DNA of 64,000 bases, from positions 1 to 64,000 of the forward strand of contig JAAYTK010000019.1 of the NCBI GenBank assembly GCA_012523775.1. Direction: 5' to 3'. This DNA comes from Clostridiales bacterium. GTDB lineage: Bacteria > Bacillota > Clostridia > Lachnospirales > Lachnospiraceae. Positions 36,988 to 46,039 of the stretch are shown here, piece after piece (the stretch's first letter is position 1; each line of letters starts with the position of its first letter). Below the pieces are notes generated by a model. The model was not told the origin of the DNA. It searched no databases and saw nothing but the letters and a program-made list of their open reading frames with translations. Position numbers and translations under genes: made by a program.

Positions 36988-37016
36988 AAAAGGTGCGATT
37001 TTATGCACCTTTTTGT
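36988..37016 (+). terminator. Intrinsic terminator after xylB
   Basis: AAAAGGTGC and GCACCTTTT form a 9-bp stem with an 8-nt loop, followed by T residues. Confidence 0.8.
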
Positions 37017-37151
37017 ATTAGAATGATTGTAAAGAATGGGTTATATATTGTATTAAAAGACTGAATTTTATAAGTAAAGCAAGAGTTCACAATTCTGTAC
37101 TTGTGGTATATAATAGGAGATATAATTTTGTAATTATGAAGGGAGCCGGCG

Positions 37152-37943
37152 TTGGACAAGTATACCGATTTTGCCTTAGTGTATGATACGTTGATGGGGC
37201 ATATACCCTATGATGAATGGGCAGATTATATAGATGGGATATTAAAACAGCATGGAATTGATAAAGGGCTTGTATTGGAGCTCGGCTGTGGCACCGGTAG
37301 CATGACAAGAAGGATGGCTGCAAGGGGCTATGATATGATAGGTATAGATATATCCGAAGATATGCTTTCCCTTGCACGACAGAGAAGTGAGGGTAAGGAT
37401 GATGGCATATTATATCTTTGCCAGGACATGAGAGAATTTGAGCTATACGGAACAGTGGCTGCGGTGTTTTGTGTCTGCGACAGTATAAACTATATGCTCA
37501 CACAGGAAGATTTATCAAAGGTTTTTCGCCTGGTAGCTAATTATCTTGATCCGGGCGGATTATTTATATTTGATATGGATACCGTGTATTTATATGAGAA
37601 TATACTTGGGGATAATACAAGTATAATGTGCCATGAGACAGGGGATTTTATATGGGAGAACAACTATTATCCTGAAGAAATGATTAATGAGGTTAATCTT
37701 ACTATATTTCTTAAGCAGGAGAACTCATTATATAGGAAGCATCAGGAGAGCCATGTGAGAAGAGCGTATAATTTGGAAACGGTTAAAAGGCTTCTGGATG
37801 AAGCAGGACTCAATATGCTGGGTGCTTATCATGAGCTGACAGATGAAGAGCCCAGACAGGATAGCGAAAGGATATATATAATAGCTAGGGAGAAATATCA
37901 ACCAAACAAATTATATACGAAAACGAAAGAAAGGAATTACTGA
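37152..37943 (+). CDS. Class I SAM-dependent methyltransferase
   Basis: A 263-residue Rossmann-fold methyltransferase. SAM-binding motif I is VLELGCGTGSMTRRMAARGY near residue 42, followed by IGIDISEDMLSLAR and the CDSINYML acidic/Asn region. TTG is the start, with AAGGGAG eight bases upstream. The C-terminal half is variable and gives no substrate. It overlaps in style with the small-molecule or protein methyltransferases found next to hslO in clostridia; the two genes are 3 bp apart and probably co-translated. Confidence 0.8.
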   Translation: MDKYTDFALVYDTLMGHIPYDEWADYIDGILKQHGIDKGLVLELGCGTGSMTRRMAARGYDMIGIDISEDMLSLARQRSEGKDDGILYLCQDMREFELYGTVAAVFCVCDSINYMLTQEDLSKVFRLVANYLDPGGLFIFDMDTVYLYENILGDNTSIMCHETGDFIWENNYYPEEMINEVNLTIFLKQENSLYRKHQESHVRRAYNLETVKRLLDEAGLNMLGAYHELTDEEPRQDSERIYIIAREKYQPNKLYTKTKERNY

Positions 37944-37946
37944 TAT

Positions 37947-38828
37947 ATGACAGATTATATTATTAGGGCAAGTGCTGCAAACAATCAAATACGTGCATTT
38001 GCTGCGTTGACCAGAGATTTAGTAGAGCATGCAAGGACTATTCATAATACAAGTCCTATTGCGACAGCTGCTTTAGGAAGGCTTCTTACGGCAGGAGCCA
38101 TGATGGGAATAATGATGAAGGGCGAAAATGACTTATTAACCCTACAAATAAAGGGAGAAGGCCCCATAGGCGGATTAACCGTAACAGCAACTTCAAAAGG
38201 GACTGTTAAGGGATATGTAAATAACCCCGGAGTTATGCTTCCTCCAAGCTCAAAAGGAAAGCTGGATGTCGGAGGAGCCATTGGAGAGGGTATGCTTACC
38301 GTAATAAGGGATTTAGGGCTAAAGGAACCTTATGTGGGGCAGACAAAACTTATATCAGGAGAAATAGCAGAGGACTTGACATATTACTATGCGACCAGTG
38401 AACAGGTCCCCTCGAGTGTGGCACTTGGAGTATTAATGAATAACGATAACACGGTGCGTCATGCGGGAGGGTTCATTATACAGCTTATGCCATTCGCCGA
38501 TGAACAGGTTATCGGTAAACTGGAGGAGAATCTCAGTAAAATAGAGGGAGTAACGGATCTTTTGAATAAGGACATGACCCTTGAAATGATATTGGAACAG
38601 CTTCTGGGTGAATTTGATTTGGAAATCTTAGATAAAAGCCCAACGGCATTTGAGTGTAACTGCAGTAAGGAAAGAGTAGAAAAGGCTGTAATTTCCATAG
38701 GAAGGAAGGATATACAGGAAATGATTAATGACAATGAGCCCGTTGAGGTTAATTGCCATTTTTGCAATAATAATTATATATTCAGTATTAAGGAGTTGGA
38801 GGGACTCTTATCTAAGACTACCCATTAA
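37947..38828 (+). CDS. hslO: Redox-regulated chaperone Hsp33
   Basis: A 293-residue Hsp33. The N-terminal chaperone domain contains ARTIHNTSPIATAALGRLLT, GPIGGLTVTATSKGTVKGYV and the ATSEQVPSSVALGV stretch. The C-terminal redox switch has four zinc-binding Cys in CNC (about residue 238) and CHFC (about 271). Under oxidative stress the cysteines form disulfides and activate the holdase. Length and motif order are typical. Confidence 0.95.
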   Translation: MTDYIIRASAANNQIRAFAALTRDLVEHARTIHNTSPIATAALGRLLTAGAMMGIMMKGENDLLTLQIKGEGPIGGLTVTATSKGTVKGYVNNPGVMLPPSSKGKLDVGGAIGEGMLTVIRDLGLKEPYVGQTKLISGEIAEDLTYYYATSEQVPSSVALGVLMNNDNTVRHAGGFIIQLMPFADEQVIGKLEENLSKIEGVTDLLNKDMTLEMILEQLLGEFDLEILDKSPTAFECNCSKERVEKAVISIGRKDIQEMINDNEPVEVNCHFCNNNYIFSIKELEGLLSKTTH

Positions 38829-38936
38829 ATATGAGTATGATATTACAAAAAGAGGATAAATAACCCCATTGTATCCGGTACCAATAAATAATAGAGTATA
38901 GGATGAGATTTTATAAATATATAGGAGGGTTTGGCA

Positions 38937-39239
38937 TTGAAGGGTGCATTTTATACCGGTGAGTACAGGAATATTTTTAAGGAATTGGGCTATAGTGAGG
39001 ACGAGATTCAAAAGAAGTTGGATGATGATGTGTGTCCAAAATGATTGGCAGGTCCTGTTGCTATCATAGCCACAAATGCTCAGGTGTCTCTGGCGGCCAA
39101 TGATACCGATAACCTTAGGGAATGTGTTGAGTTATTCTGGAATACACCACTAAGAAAAGGTGACCGCCGCTATTATGACAACTGCTTATATCTGTTTGCT
39201 CTATTGGCATTAAGCGGAAACTATCGTATTTATAAATAA
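38937..39239 (+). pseudogene. Internally deleted GH8 exo-oligoxylanase (Rex-type) gene
   Basis: A TTG start with AGGAGGG upstream opens a frame that reads KGAFYTGEYRNIFKELGYS, which I recognise as the N-terminus of Firmicute GH8 reducing-end xylose-releasing exo-oligoxylanases. After 35 codons comes an in-frame TGA (39042-39044). The same frame then continues GPVAIIATNAQVSLAA, ending in a stretch with LYLFALLALSGNYRIY, which resembles the family's C-terminus. The intact enzyme is about 380 residues; here only about 100 remain, so about 280 central residues including the catalytic acids are missing. It lies just before the GH94 phosphorylase gene. Confidence 0.75.
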
Positions 39240-39286
39240 AGAAAAACTTAAGGGAGTAAGAATAATAATTAAAGGAGAGGTTTATA

Positions 39287-41695
39287 ATGAGGTACGGATA
39301 TTTTGATGAAGTGAATAAGGAGTATGTTATTACAAGACCGGATACTCCTGCCCCTTGGGCCAACTATTTAGGTTCTCCTGAGTACGGAGCCATAATATCC
39401 AATAATGCAGGGGGTTACAGTTTTGTAAAAAGTGGAGCCAGCGGCCGTATATCCCGTTACATATTCAACCAGGAGGATAAGCCAGGTAGATATATCTATC
39501 TTAGGGATGATGAGGACAATGATTATTGGTCCGCATCCTGGCAGCCGGTTGGTAAACCCCTGGGTGAGGGATATGGAGAGTATCAGGGAGAATGTCGTCA
39601 TGGTACAGCTTATACTGTAATTAGCGGAAAGTATAAAGATGTTTTCTCAGAGGTTCTTTATTATGTTCCTCTTAATAAGACCCATGAAGTATGGAGAGTC
39701 AGGATTACAAACAACAGTAACAGAAATAGAAAACTTTCTGCATTTGGATTTATCGAATTTACAAATGAGGGATTTTATGAGAACGATTTAGTAAATCTGC
39801 AATATACTCTATTTATTACTAAAACTTATTTAAAAGGAAACAAAATACTTCAGACTGTTAATGAAAATGACGGAAAGGACAAAAAAGAAGGTACGAATTA
39901 CAGAGAGCGCTTCTTTGGGATGGTTGGAGCACCTATTACTTCATACAACGGAAATAAATCCTCCTTTATAGGAAGCTATCGAAGCTATAACAATCCCATA
40001 GCAGTAGAGCGTGGCAAATGTGATAATGTTCTGAACTATAATTCCAATGCCTGCGGAGCATTACATACCGATATGGTTTTACAGCCGGGAGAAACCAAGG
40101 AATTTGCATTTATTATGGGACAGAAAAATGACAGACAGGCAACTGAGATTCTTAACGGATATTCTGATTTAGGCGTTATAGAGAAAGAGCTTAAGGAACT
40201 CAGGGACTACTGGCATGGTAAACTGTCCAATTTCCAGGTAAACACTCCGAGCGAGGAATTCAACGTAATGATAAATACCTGGAACGCATTTCAATGCTTT
40301 ATTACATTTATATGGTCCAGAGCGGCATCCTTTATGTATGCAGGATTGCGTAACGGATACGGGTATCGTGATACAGTACAGGATATACAGGGTATTATTC
40401 ATCTTGACCCGTCCATGGCAAAAGAGAAAATCCGCTTCATGCTTTCCGCACAGGTTGATAACGGCGGCGGACTTCCTCTTGTAAAGTTTGACCATAAAGC
40501 CGGTCATGAGGATACTCCCGATGATGCATCCTATGTTCAGGCCACGGGACATCCGGCATACAGAGCCGACGACGCTCTTTGGCTGTTCCCTACAGTATAT
40601 AAATACATGGCAGAGACAGGGGACAAGGAATTCCTGGACGAGATTATTCCATATGCAAACCGTGACGAGGGAACGGTATACGATCACCTTAAGAGAGCCA
40701 TCAACTTCTCAATGGAGAGGCTTAGCACTCATAATATGCCTGCCGGGCTTCATGCTGACTGGAATGACTGCCTGCGTCTTGGTAAGAAGGGTGAATCGAC
40801 ATTTGTAGCCTTACAGCTGTATTATGCCATGTCAGTAATACATGATATAGCCATTGATAAGAAGGATGATGAATATGTGGCTTATATTGATAAGGTGAAG
40901 AATGAGCTGAAGCAGACCATAAATGAGAATTGCTGGGAGGGCGACCGTTTTATACGTGGATTTAAGGAGGACGGTCAAGTAATAGGGTCTAAGAAGGACC
41001 CTGAGGCAAGCATGTGGCTCAATCCACAGACATGGTCGGTAATCAGCGGTCTGGCCACGGAGGAACAGGCAAAGAAGGCTTTGGACAGCGTTTATCGTGA
41101 GTTAAATACTAAATACGGAGCAAGAGTCATGGCTCCTTCATATGTGGACCATGCCTTTGACGGTGCCCTTGCCATATTGTTTAATCCTTCAACCAAAGAA
41201 AACGGAGGTATATTCTCACAGCCACAGGGCTGGCTTATACTTGCAGAATCTTTTATGGGACACGGTGACCGTGCATTTGAATACTTTATGGAGACGTGTC
41301 CGGCAGCAATGAACGACCATGCGGAAATCCGTGTGATAGAGCCTTATGTTCATGGACAGTTTACAGAAAGTGTCGACAGTCCTTTCGAAGGAAGGTCCAA
41401 TGTCCACTGGCTGACAGGTACGGCTTCAACGGTTATGGTTGGCTGTGTCGAAGGAATTTTGGGAATGAGACCTGATCTTTACGGCCTTAAAATTGCACCG
41501 AGTATTCCAAGCGAGTGGAAGGAGTTTACCATAGATAAGAAATTCCGTAACAAAACGCTTCGTATTCATGTAAAGAACGAGTCCGGTGCTCAGAGCGGAT
41601 ATAAGGAATTATATTTAAACGGTAATAAGCTGGACAGTAATTATATACCGGAAGCATTGATGAAGGAAGACAATGAAATAGTCTTAGTCATGTAA
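39287..41695 (+). CDS. GH94 family disaccharide phosphorylase (cellobiose/chitobiose-type)
   Basis: An 802-residue phosphorylase. It begins MRYGYFDEVNKEYVITRPDT and continues APWANYLG, NAGGYSF and SASWQPVGKPL, all typical of GH94. The general acid is the Asp in GLHADWNDCLRLG near residue 490. HWLTGTAST, near the C-terminus, contributes to phosphate binding. The enzyme would split a beta-linked disaccharide with phosphate into alpha-sugar-1-phosphate and a sugar. The N-terminal stretch resembles chitobiose phosphorylase more than canonical cellobiose phosphorylase, so the substrate is open. AAAGGAG precedes the ATG. No signal peptide, so it acts inside the cell on imported sugar. Confidence 0.85.
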   Translation: MRYGYFDEVNKEYVITRPDTPAPWANYLGSPEYGAIISNNAGGYSFVKSGASGRISRYIFNQEDKPGRYIYLRDDEDNDYWSASWQPVGKPLGEGYGEYQGECRHGTAYTVISGKYKDVFSEVLYYVPLNKTHEVWRVRITNNSNRNRKLSAFGFIEFTNEGFYENDLVNLQYTLFITKTYLKGNKILQTVNENDGKDKKEGTNYRERFFGMVGAPITSYNGNKSSFIGSYRSYNNPIAVERGKCDNVLNYNSNACGALHTDMVLQPGETKEFAFIMGQKNDRQATEILNGYSDLGVIEKELKELRDYWHGKLSNFQVNTPSEEFNVMINTWNAFQCFITFIWSRAASFMYAGLRNGYGYRDTVQDIQGIIHLDPSMAKEKIRFMLSAQVDNGGGLPLVKFDHKAGHEDTPDDASYVQATGHPAYRADDALWLFPTVYKYMAETGDKEFLDEIIPYANRDEGTVYDHLKRAINFSMERLSTHNMPAGLHADWNDCLRLGKKGESTFVALQLYYAMSVIHDIAIDKKDDEYVAYIDKVKNELKQTINENCWEGDRFIRGFKEDGQVIGSKKDPEASMWLNPQTWSVISGLATEEQAKKALDSVYRELNTKYGARVMAPSYVDHAFDGALAILFNPSTKENGGIFSQPQGWLILAESFMGHGDRAFEYFMETCPAAMNDHAEIRVIEPYVHGQFTESVDSPFEGRSNVHWLTGTASTVMVGCVEGILGMRPDLYGLKIAPSIPSEWKEFTIDKKFRNKTLRIHVKNESGAQSGYKELYLNGNKLDSNYIPEALMKEDNEIVLVM

Positions 41696-41722
41696 TATTA
41701 AACATTTAATTGATAATAATAT

Positions 41723-41757
41723 GCGGGGTATGATGAAGATAATCATACCTCGTTTTT
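41723..41757 (+). terminator. Intrinsic terminator after the GH94 gene
   Basis: GGTATGAT and ATCATACC pair around a 7-nt loop, with flanking G/C pairs and a TTTTT tail. Confidence 0.8.
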
Positions 41758-41777
41758 AAATTGGGTGCATCTTTTTA

Positions 41778-41806
41778 TTGCAACAAGGCCCATACTCTGT
41801 TAAAAT
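41778..41806 (+). promoter_or_regulatory. purF promoter
   Basis: TTGCAA (41778-41783) and TAAAAT (41801-41806) with a 17-bp spacer. I see no purine riboswitch or recognisable PurR box nearby. Confidence 0.6.
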
Positions 41807-41843
41807 CAGATTGTTGTATAGGGATTTAATGGGGAAGGAATTT

Positions 41844-41891
41844 ATGGATGAAGGTGGAGTGGCAAGCATCTTGTTTAGAAAGGATGAATAA
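41844..41891 (+). CDS. Possible 15-residue upstream ORF coupled to purF
   Basis: ATG with GGAAGGA upstream encodes MDEGGVASILFRKDE and stops two bases before the purF ATG. An in-frame ATG at 41829 would give 20 residues. The purF ribosome site AAAGGATGA lies within its last codons, so its translation could help open purF. It may also be a chance frame. Confidence 0.3.
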   Translation: MDEGGVASILFRKDE

Positions 41892-41893
41892 TC

Positions 41894-43303
41894 ATGAGTA
41901 TGGATTGCTATATTACCGATGAGATGCGTGAAGAGTGCGGAGTCTATGGTGTTTATGATATCGAGGGTAAAGACGTGGTATCGACCATATATTACGGACT
42001 CTTTGCACTTCAACATCGAGGACAGGAAAGCTGTGGAATTGCTGTAAGTGATACCAACGGGCCTAAGGGCAAGGTGATGTCCTGCAAGGGTATGGGATTA
42101 ATCAGTGAGGTATGTACCGATGAGAATATGGAGAACCTTAGAGGCAATATCGGAGTCGGGCATGTACGTTATTCGAGAACAGGAGAAAACAGCATCCATA
42201 ATACCCAGCCCCTGGTCCTAAATTATTTTAAGGGCACATTATCGATAGCTCATAACGGTAGTATTATAAATACGGCTGAGCTTAGAAGAGAGCTTGAATA
42301 TACCGGTGCAATCTTTCAGACGACTATTGATACGGAGGTAATTGCATATCATATAGCCAGAGAAAGGCTGACATCTAAAACGGTTGAAGAGGCCGTAGTT
42401 AAAGCCATGGGAAAACTGGTCGGTGCATATTCATTGGTTCTAATGAGCCCAAGAAAGCTTATTGGTGCACGGGATCCATTCGGATTTCATCCTCTGTGTA
42501 TTGGTAAAAAGGGAAGCTCCTATATTCTGGCATCCGAAACTGCAGCGTTAAATGCTGTGGATGCTGAATTCGTAAGAGATGTACTTCCCGGAGAAGTAGT
42601 GATGATTAACAAGGAAGGGATTCATTCGGACACATCCCTTTGTACGAATAATCATGCCAGATGTATATTCGAATATATTTACTTTGCCCGTCCTGACAGT
42701 CATATCGATGGTGTCAGTGTATATAATTCAAGAATTATGGCAGGAAGAATTCTCGCACAGACTCATCCTGTGGAAGCAGATGTCGTCGTGGGAGTACCCG
42801 ATTCGGGTAATGCGGCCGCATTAGGATATGCTTTGGAATCGGGGATACCGTTTGGGATGGCATTTGTTAAGAACAGCTATGTGGGAAGGACATTTATCAA
42901 ACCCAAGCAGGCGGTCCGTGCCTCCGGGGTCAGAATCAAATTAAACGTTCTTCCGGAAGTGGTAGAGGGCAAGCGTGTCGTAATGATAGATGATTCCATT
43001 GTACGGGGAACCACCAGTGCAAAGATTGTTAAAATGCTTAAGAAGGCAGGGGCAACCGAGGTTCATGTAAGGATAAGCTCCTCACCCTTCCTATATCCCT
43101 GTTATTATGGAGTGGATGTGCCTACGAAGGACCAGCTAATAGCAAGAAATAATTCCATCGAGCAGATCCGCGATATGATTGGAGCGGATTCGCTGGGCTA
43201 TCTTTCACTGGACCGAATAGGAGATTTAATTGGAAAAGGCATGGGATACTGTGATGCCTGCTTTACAGGTAAGTATCCTACCGAGATACCGAAGAAAGAA
43301 TAA
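41894..43303 (+). CDS. purF: Amidophosphoribosyltransferase
   Basis: A 469-residue glutamine PRPP amidotransferase, first step of purine synthesis. An 11-residue propeptide precedes Cys in MREECGVYG, which becomes the catalytic N-terminal nucleophile after cleavage. RGQESCGIAV and the Ntn glutaminase fold follow. The PRPP-binding loop is VVMIDDSIVRGTTSAKI near residue 365. Cys residues including CDACFTGKYP near the C-terminus fit the 4Fe-4S form found in Bacillus. It is monocistronic here. Confidence 0.95.
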   Translation: MSMDCYITDEMREECGVYGVYDIEGKDVVSTIYYGLFALQHRGQESCGIAVSDTNGPKGKVMSCKGMGLISEVCTDENMENLRGNIGVGHVRYSRTGENSIHNTQPLVLNYFKGTLSIAHNGSIINTAELRRELEYTGAIFQTTIDTEVIAYHIARERLTSKTVEEAVVKAMGKLVGAYSLVLMSPRKLIGARDPFGFHPLCIGKKGSSYILASETAALNAVDAEFVRDVLPGEVVMINKEGIHSDTSLCTNNHARCIFEYIYFARPDSHIDGVSVYNSRIMAGRILAQTHPVEADVVVGVPDSGNAAALGYALESGIPFGMAFVKNSYVGRTFIKPKQAVRASGVRIKLNVLPEVVEGKRVVMIDDSIVRGTTSAKIVKMLKKAGATEVHVRISSSPFLYPCYYGVDVPTKDQLIARNNSIEQIRDMIGADSLGYLSLDRIGDLIGKGMGYCDACFTGKYPTEIPKKE

Positions 43304-43330
43304 AATTAAAATCATACTTGATATTTAATA

Positions 43331-43390
43331 AGGAGGCTGCTGAGCTTATGTCCTTTTCAGAATGTAAGCGGACATTATCAGCAGCCTCCT
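43331..43390. terminator. Long bidirectional hairpin between purF and the ABC permease
   Basis: AGGAGGCTGCTGA and TCAGCAGCCTCCT are perfect 13-nt complements, with an inner stem ATGTCC/GGACAT. There is no strong T-run. It lies between convergent genes and probably ends both transcripts. Confidence 0.7.
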
Positions 43391-43421
43391 ATTATAATTT
43401 TAATTATGTTCACAATTGCGC

Positions 43422-44222
43422 TTATAAGGGGAGGTCTCTCTTTTTGAATATATTAATGCCCAGTCCGTACATTACCATAGCAATAACAATCAGGGCTATA
43501 AACTGTGGGATATATGATTCCCCACTGATAATTTTATCTGAATCAAATAGAGTAAACATAGTGAAATTCTTTAAGAAGCGGGTCTTTTCTCCAACATCGG
43601 AAATCATCTGTATGACAAGAAAGATAACAGGAAGTCCTGCACCGACCATTAATGAGCTCTTGGTGTCATTAAACAGACAGGAAGCGAAGAATCCTATTCC
43701 CGTTACTGCAAAATATAGCAGCAAGGCACCCAGATTAAGGAGCAGAAAAGTCTTAACATCCAGTTCACCGGGGAAGCTGACATTACTTAGGACTATGCCG
43801 ACGATTGTACCAATTCCAATCATAATAGTCATACTTATAATAATGAACAGAGCCTGAGTTCTCGCTATTTTCCCTCTGTTATTGGGAGTAGACAATAGAT
43901 ATGCCATAGAACCCTTATCGACATGGGAGGCAATACATCTGTTACAGGCGATTATGGAATATATCATAGGCAGTAATAGTATTAGAAAACCGTAAAAGTA
44001 GCTCCCAATGAAATCAATAAGGCTTCCTCCTATTTCTTTAAAGCCCATGGCCGCAATCAACCCCTGAGGCATTGTTTCCAAAATTTTATTTAATGAATCC
44101 TGTGCGGAAGGGTCATACATGGTTATTATTATAGGAAGATACACCATAAGAACCGCGACGATTATTATAAATACCATAAAATTCTGTTTAATTGTAGCTT
44201 TTAATAGTGATTTACTTAACAT
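43422..44222 (-). CDS. ABC-2 type transporter permease
   Basis: A 266-residue membrane protein with about six predicted helices, starting with a segment at about 18-38 and ending with one near 235-255. The pattern of a cytoplasmic N-terminus, a large loop and paired helices suits an ABC-2 exporter permease for drug, antibiotic or polysaccharide. It follows the ATPase gene by 15 bp. AGGGAGGAAG lies upstream of its ATG. The substrate is unknown. Confidence 0.82.
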   Translation of the reverse strand: MLSKSLLKATIKQNFMVFIIIVAVLMVYLPIIITMYDPSAQDSLNKILETMPQGLIAAMGFKEIGGSLIDFIGSYFYGFLILLLPMIYSIIACNRCIASHVDKGSMAYLLSTPNNRGKIARTQALFIIISMTIMIGIGTIVGIVLSNVSFPGELDVKTFLLLNLGALLLYFAVTGIGFFASCLFNDTKSSLMVGAGLPVIFLVIQMISDVGEKTRFLKNFTMFTLFDSDKIISGESYIPQFIALIVIAMVMYGLGINIFKKRDLPL

Positions 44223-44237
44223 TAGACTTCCTCCCTT

Positions 44238-45143
44238 CTACATGTTCGATGCACTCTGGGGCTTGTTACCGTAATAGTGCATGAATATATCCTCAAGACT
44301 GCTGATTTCCGTATTTAGGTCCAAAACAGTGTAATTATGCAGAGTCTTAATAAATTCGGACACATTACCTAATACACTGAGTTTTACTATATTATTTTCA
44401 ACCTCTAAGATATCAAACCCGCTCGAATCGGCAAAATGAGATGCTGAAGCCGGAGTATCAAAGGTTACAAGATATATTTTTCTTCTTTTTTGCTTTAGGT
44501 CGTGCATATTTTCGATTGCTACAAGCTCTCCCTGTCTGATTATTCCTACACGGTCGCATGTCCGCTCGATTTCTTCAAAGCTATGGGAGGACATGAGAAT
44601 TGTCTTACCCTTTTTCTTCTCCTCGAGTATCATATCGGCAAAGTTTTTTTGCATTAATGGGTCCAGTCCGCTTGTAGGCTCATCAAGAATCAGAACCTTA
44701 GGGTCATGCATAAATGCACATACAATTCCAAGCTTCTGTTTCATTCCCTTAGACATTTTTCGAATCTTACCCTTAGTGTCAAGTTCAAACAACTTTATCA
44801 GCTTATCTCTAAGAGTGGTATCAGTTAATCCACGCATTTCAGCCATAAAATTTAAGAATTCCATTCCGCTCATTCCATCGAAAAACGCAATCTCACCCGG
44901 GAGATAGCCGAGATGTTTCATAATATCTGCACTGCTTTTTGTACAGTCCAATCCGAGAATATGAGCCTCGCCCTTATCCGGTGTCAAAAAGCCCATTAGA
45001 TGTCTGATGGTTGTGGTCTTACCAGCCCCGTTTGGTCCCAAATAACCAAACACTTCACCCTCCTCGATATTGAAGGTAAGGTCGAAGATGCCTTTATGAT
45101 CCCCATAATCTTTGGTCAAATCTTTGATTTTTATTATGGTCAT
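44238..45143 (-). CDS. ABC transporter ATP-binding protein (BcrA-like exporter)
   Basis: A 301-residue ATPase with Walker A GPNGAGKTTTIRH, signature MSKGMKQKLGIVCAF, Walker B VLILDEPTSGLDP and H-loop SSHSFEE. The C-terminal about 90 residues have the form seen in BcrA-type antibiotic or bacteriocin exporters. It is co-directional with an upstream TetR gene (51-bp gap) and a downstream permease, so the three form one operon. Confidence 0.9.
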   Translation of the reverse strand: MTIIKIKDLTKDYGDHKGIFDLTFNIEEGEVFGYLGPNGAGKTTTIRHLMGFLTPDKGEAHILGLDCTKSSADIMKHLGYLPGEIAFFDGMSGMEFLNFMAEMRGLTDTTLRDKLIKLFELDTKGKIRKMSKGMKQKLGIVCAFMHDPKVLILDEPTSGLDPLMQKNFADMILEEKKKGKTILMSSHSFEEIERTCDRVGIIRQGELVAIENMHDLKQKRRKIYLVTFDTPASASHFADSSGFDILEVENNIVKLSVLGNVSEFIKTLHNYTVLDLNTEISSLEDIFMHYYGNKPQSASNM

Positions 45144-45194
45144 TGATGATATCCCCTTTCAATATTTTATCTATAACTACTTTACAGCCGTTAA

Positions 45195-45866
45195 CTACAG
45201 GTACTCTTCCTTATAAAAATTCCTTTTAATCATATCAACATACTTGTCATATAACTGTATGACCTCGTTATAATCTAATTCAGTGTTTTTATCTTTTTGA
45301 CTTATCAGATTTTTAAGTTGAATTTGGTTTACCACTCCCTCAGAGCACCAGGATATTAGCTGCAGCACCATATACGGGTCTACACCATCCTTGAATTTGT
45401 ATACATCCAGATTATCAAAAAAATCGGTGATTCTTTCATGTGCAAGTCTTTGATTAATTAACTGAATATCCTTATAGACATCCTTCGCTGCTTCAAAAGG
45501 TGCTTTCTTTATAAAATCCCCCATGTAAGGATGTAGAATCGTCATCTTCATCTTCCTGTTTTTTATATCCTCTAAACGTTCAAAGAAATCGGTCTTATCC
45601 AAATAGGACGAGATTCTGTCCTCACCGGGGCCGTCAACCAGTTGTTTCATCATGTTGGCAGCGTATTCGTAAAGGAAAAGAAAATAATTCTTCTTAGATC
45701 CAAAATAGTAGAAGAGACTACCCTTTGAGATTCCGGCTTCCTTTACCATATCCTCTATAGAAGCCTTAGAGTAGCCATATTCACCGAATATCCTAAATCC
45801 GGCGTTCAATATGGCATGTTTTTTAGCCTCGTCCAGATTTTCAAATCTTTCGTAGATACATATCAC
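45195..45866 (-). CDS. TetR/AcrR family transcriptional regulator
   Basis: A 223-residue regulator. The N-terminal HTH at about 14-60 reads AILNAGFRIFGEYGYSKAS, then EDMVKEAGISKGSLFYYFGS. The C-terminal ligand-binding region is helical and divergent. It probably represses itself and the ABC exporter behind it; two operator palindromes cover its promoter. The GTG start at 45866 is set by frame but its ribosome site is close and weak, so the exact start is uncertain. Confidence 0.85.
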   Translation of the reverse strand: MICIYERFENLDEAKKHAILNAGFRIFGEYGYSKASIEDMVKEAGISKGSLFYYFGSKKNYFLFLYEYAANMMKQLVDGPGEDRISSYLDKTDFFERLEDIKNRKMKMTILHPYMGDFIKKAPFEAAKDVYKDIQLINQRLAHERITDFFDNLDVYKFKDGVDPYMVLQLISWCSEGVVNQIQLKNLISQKDKNTELDYNEVIQLYDKYVDMIKRNFYKEEYL

Positions 45867-45885
45867 CTCTCTTTATAACAGGGCA

Positions 45886-45935
45886 TTGACCACTTTGGTC
45901 AATTTAATATTATCACATATGACCAAATTGGTCAA
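45886..45935 (-). promoter_or_regulatory. tetR promoter with two operator palindromes
   Basis: On the minus strand TTGACC (45935-45930) and TAATAT (45912-45907) have a 17-bp spacer. Two 15-bp palindromes, TGACCACTTTGGTCA (45887-45901) and TGACCAAATTGGTCA (45920-45934), have identical arms and centres 33 bp apart, about three helical turns. One covers the -35 box and one the start site, as expected for autorepression by the TetR protein. Confidence 0.85.
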
Positions 45936-46039
45936 TATATATTTAAGGATAATAATTGTAATTTTGAGTTTAACAACGATAAGTTATTGTGATATACTGA
46001 TATCAAATGACAATCATAAACTCCATAAGGAGAAATTAT

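Noticed and set aside
43318-43857. 179-codon plus-strand frame
   Set aside because: It opens in the long hairpin and then runs antisense to the ABC permease, whose protein and ribosome site are convincing.
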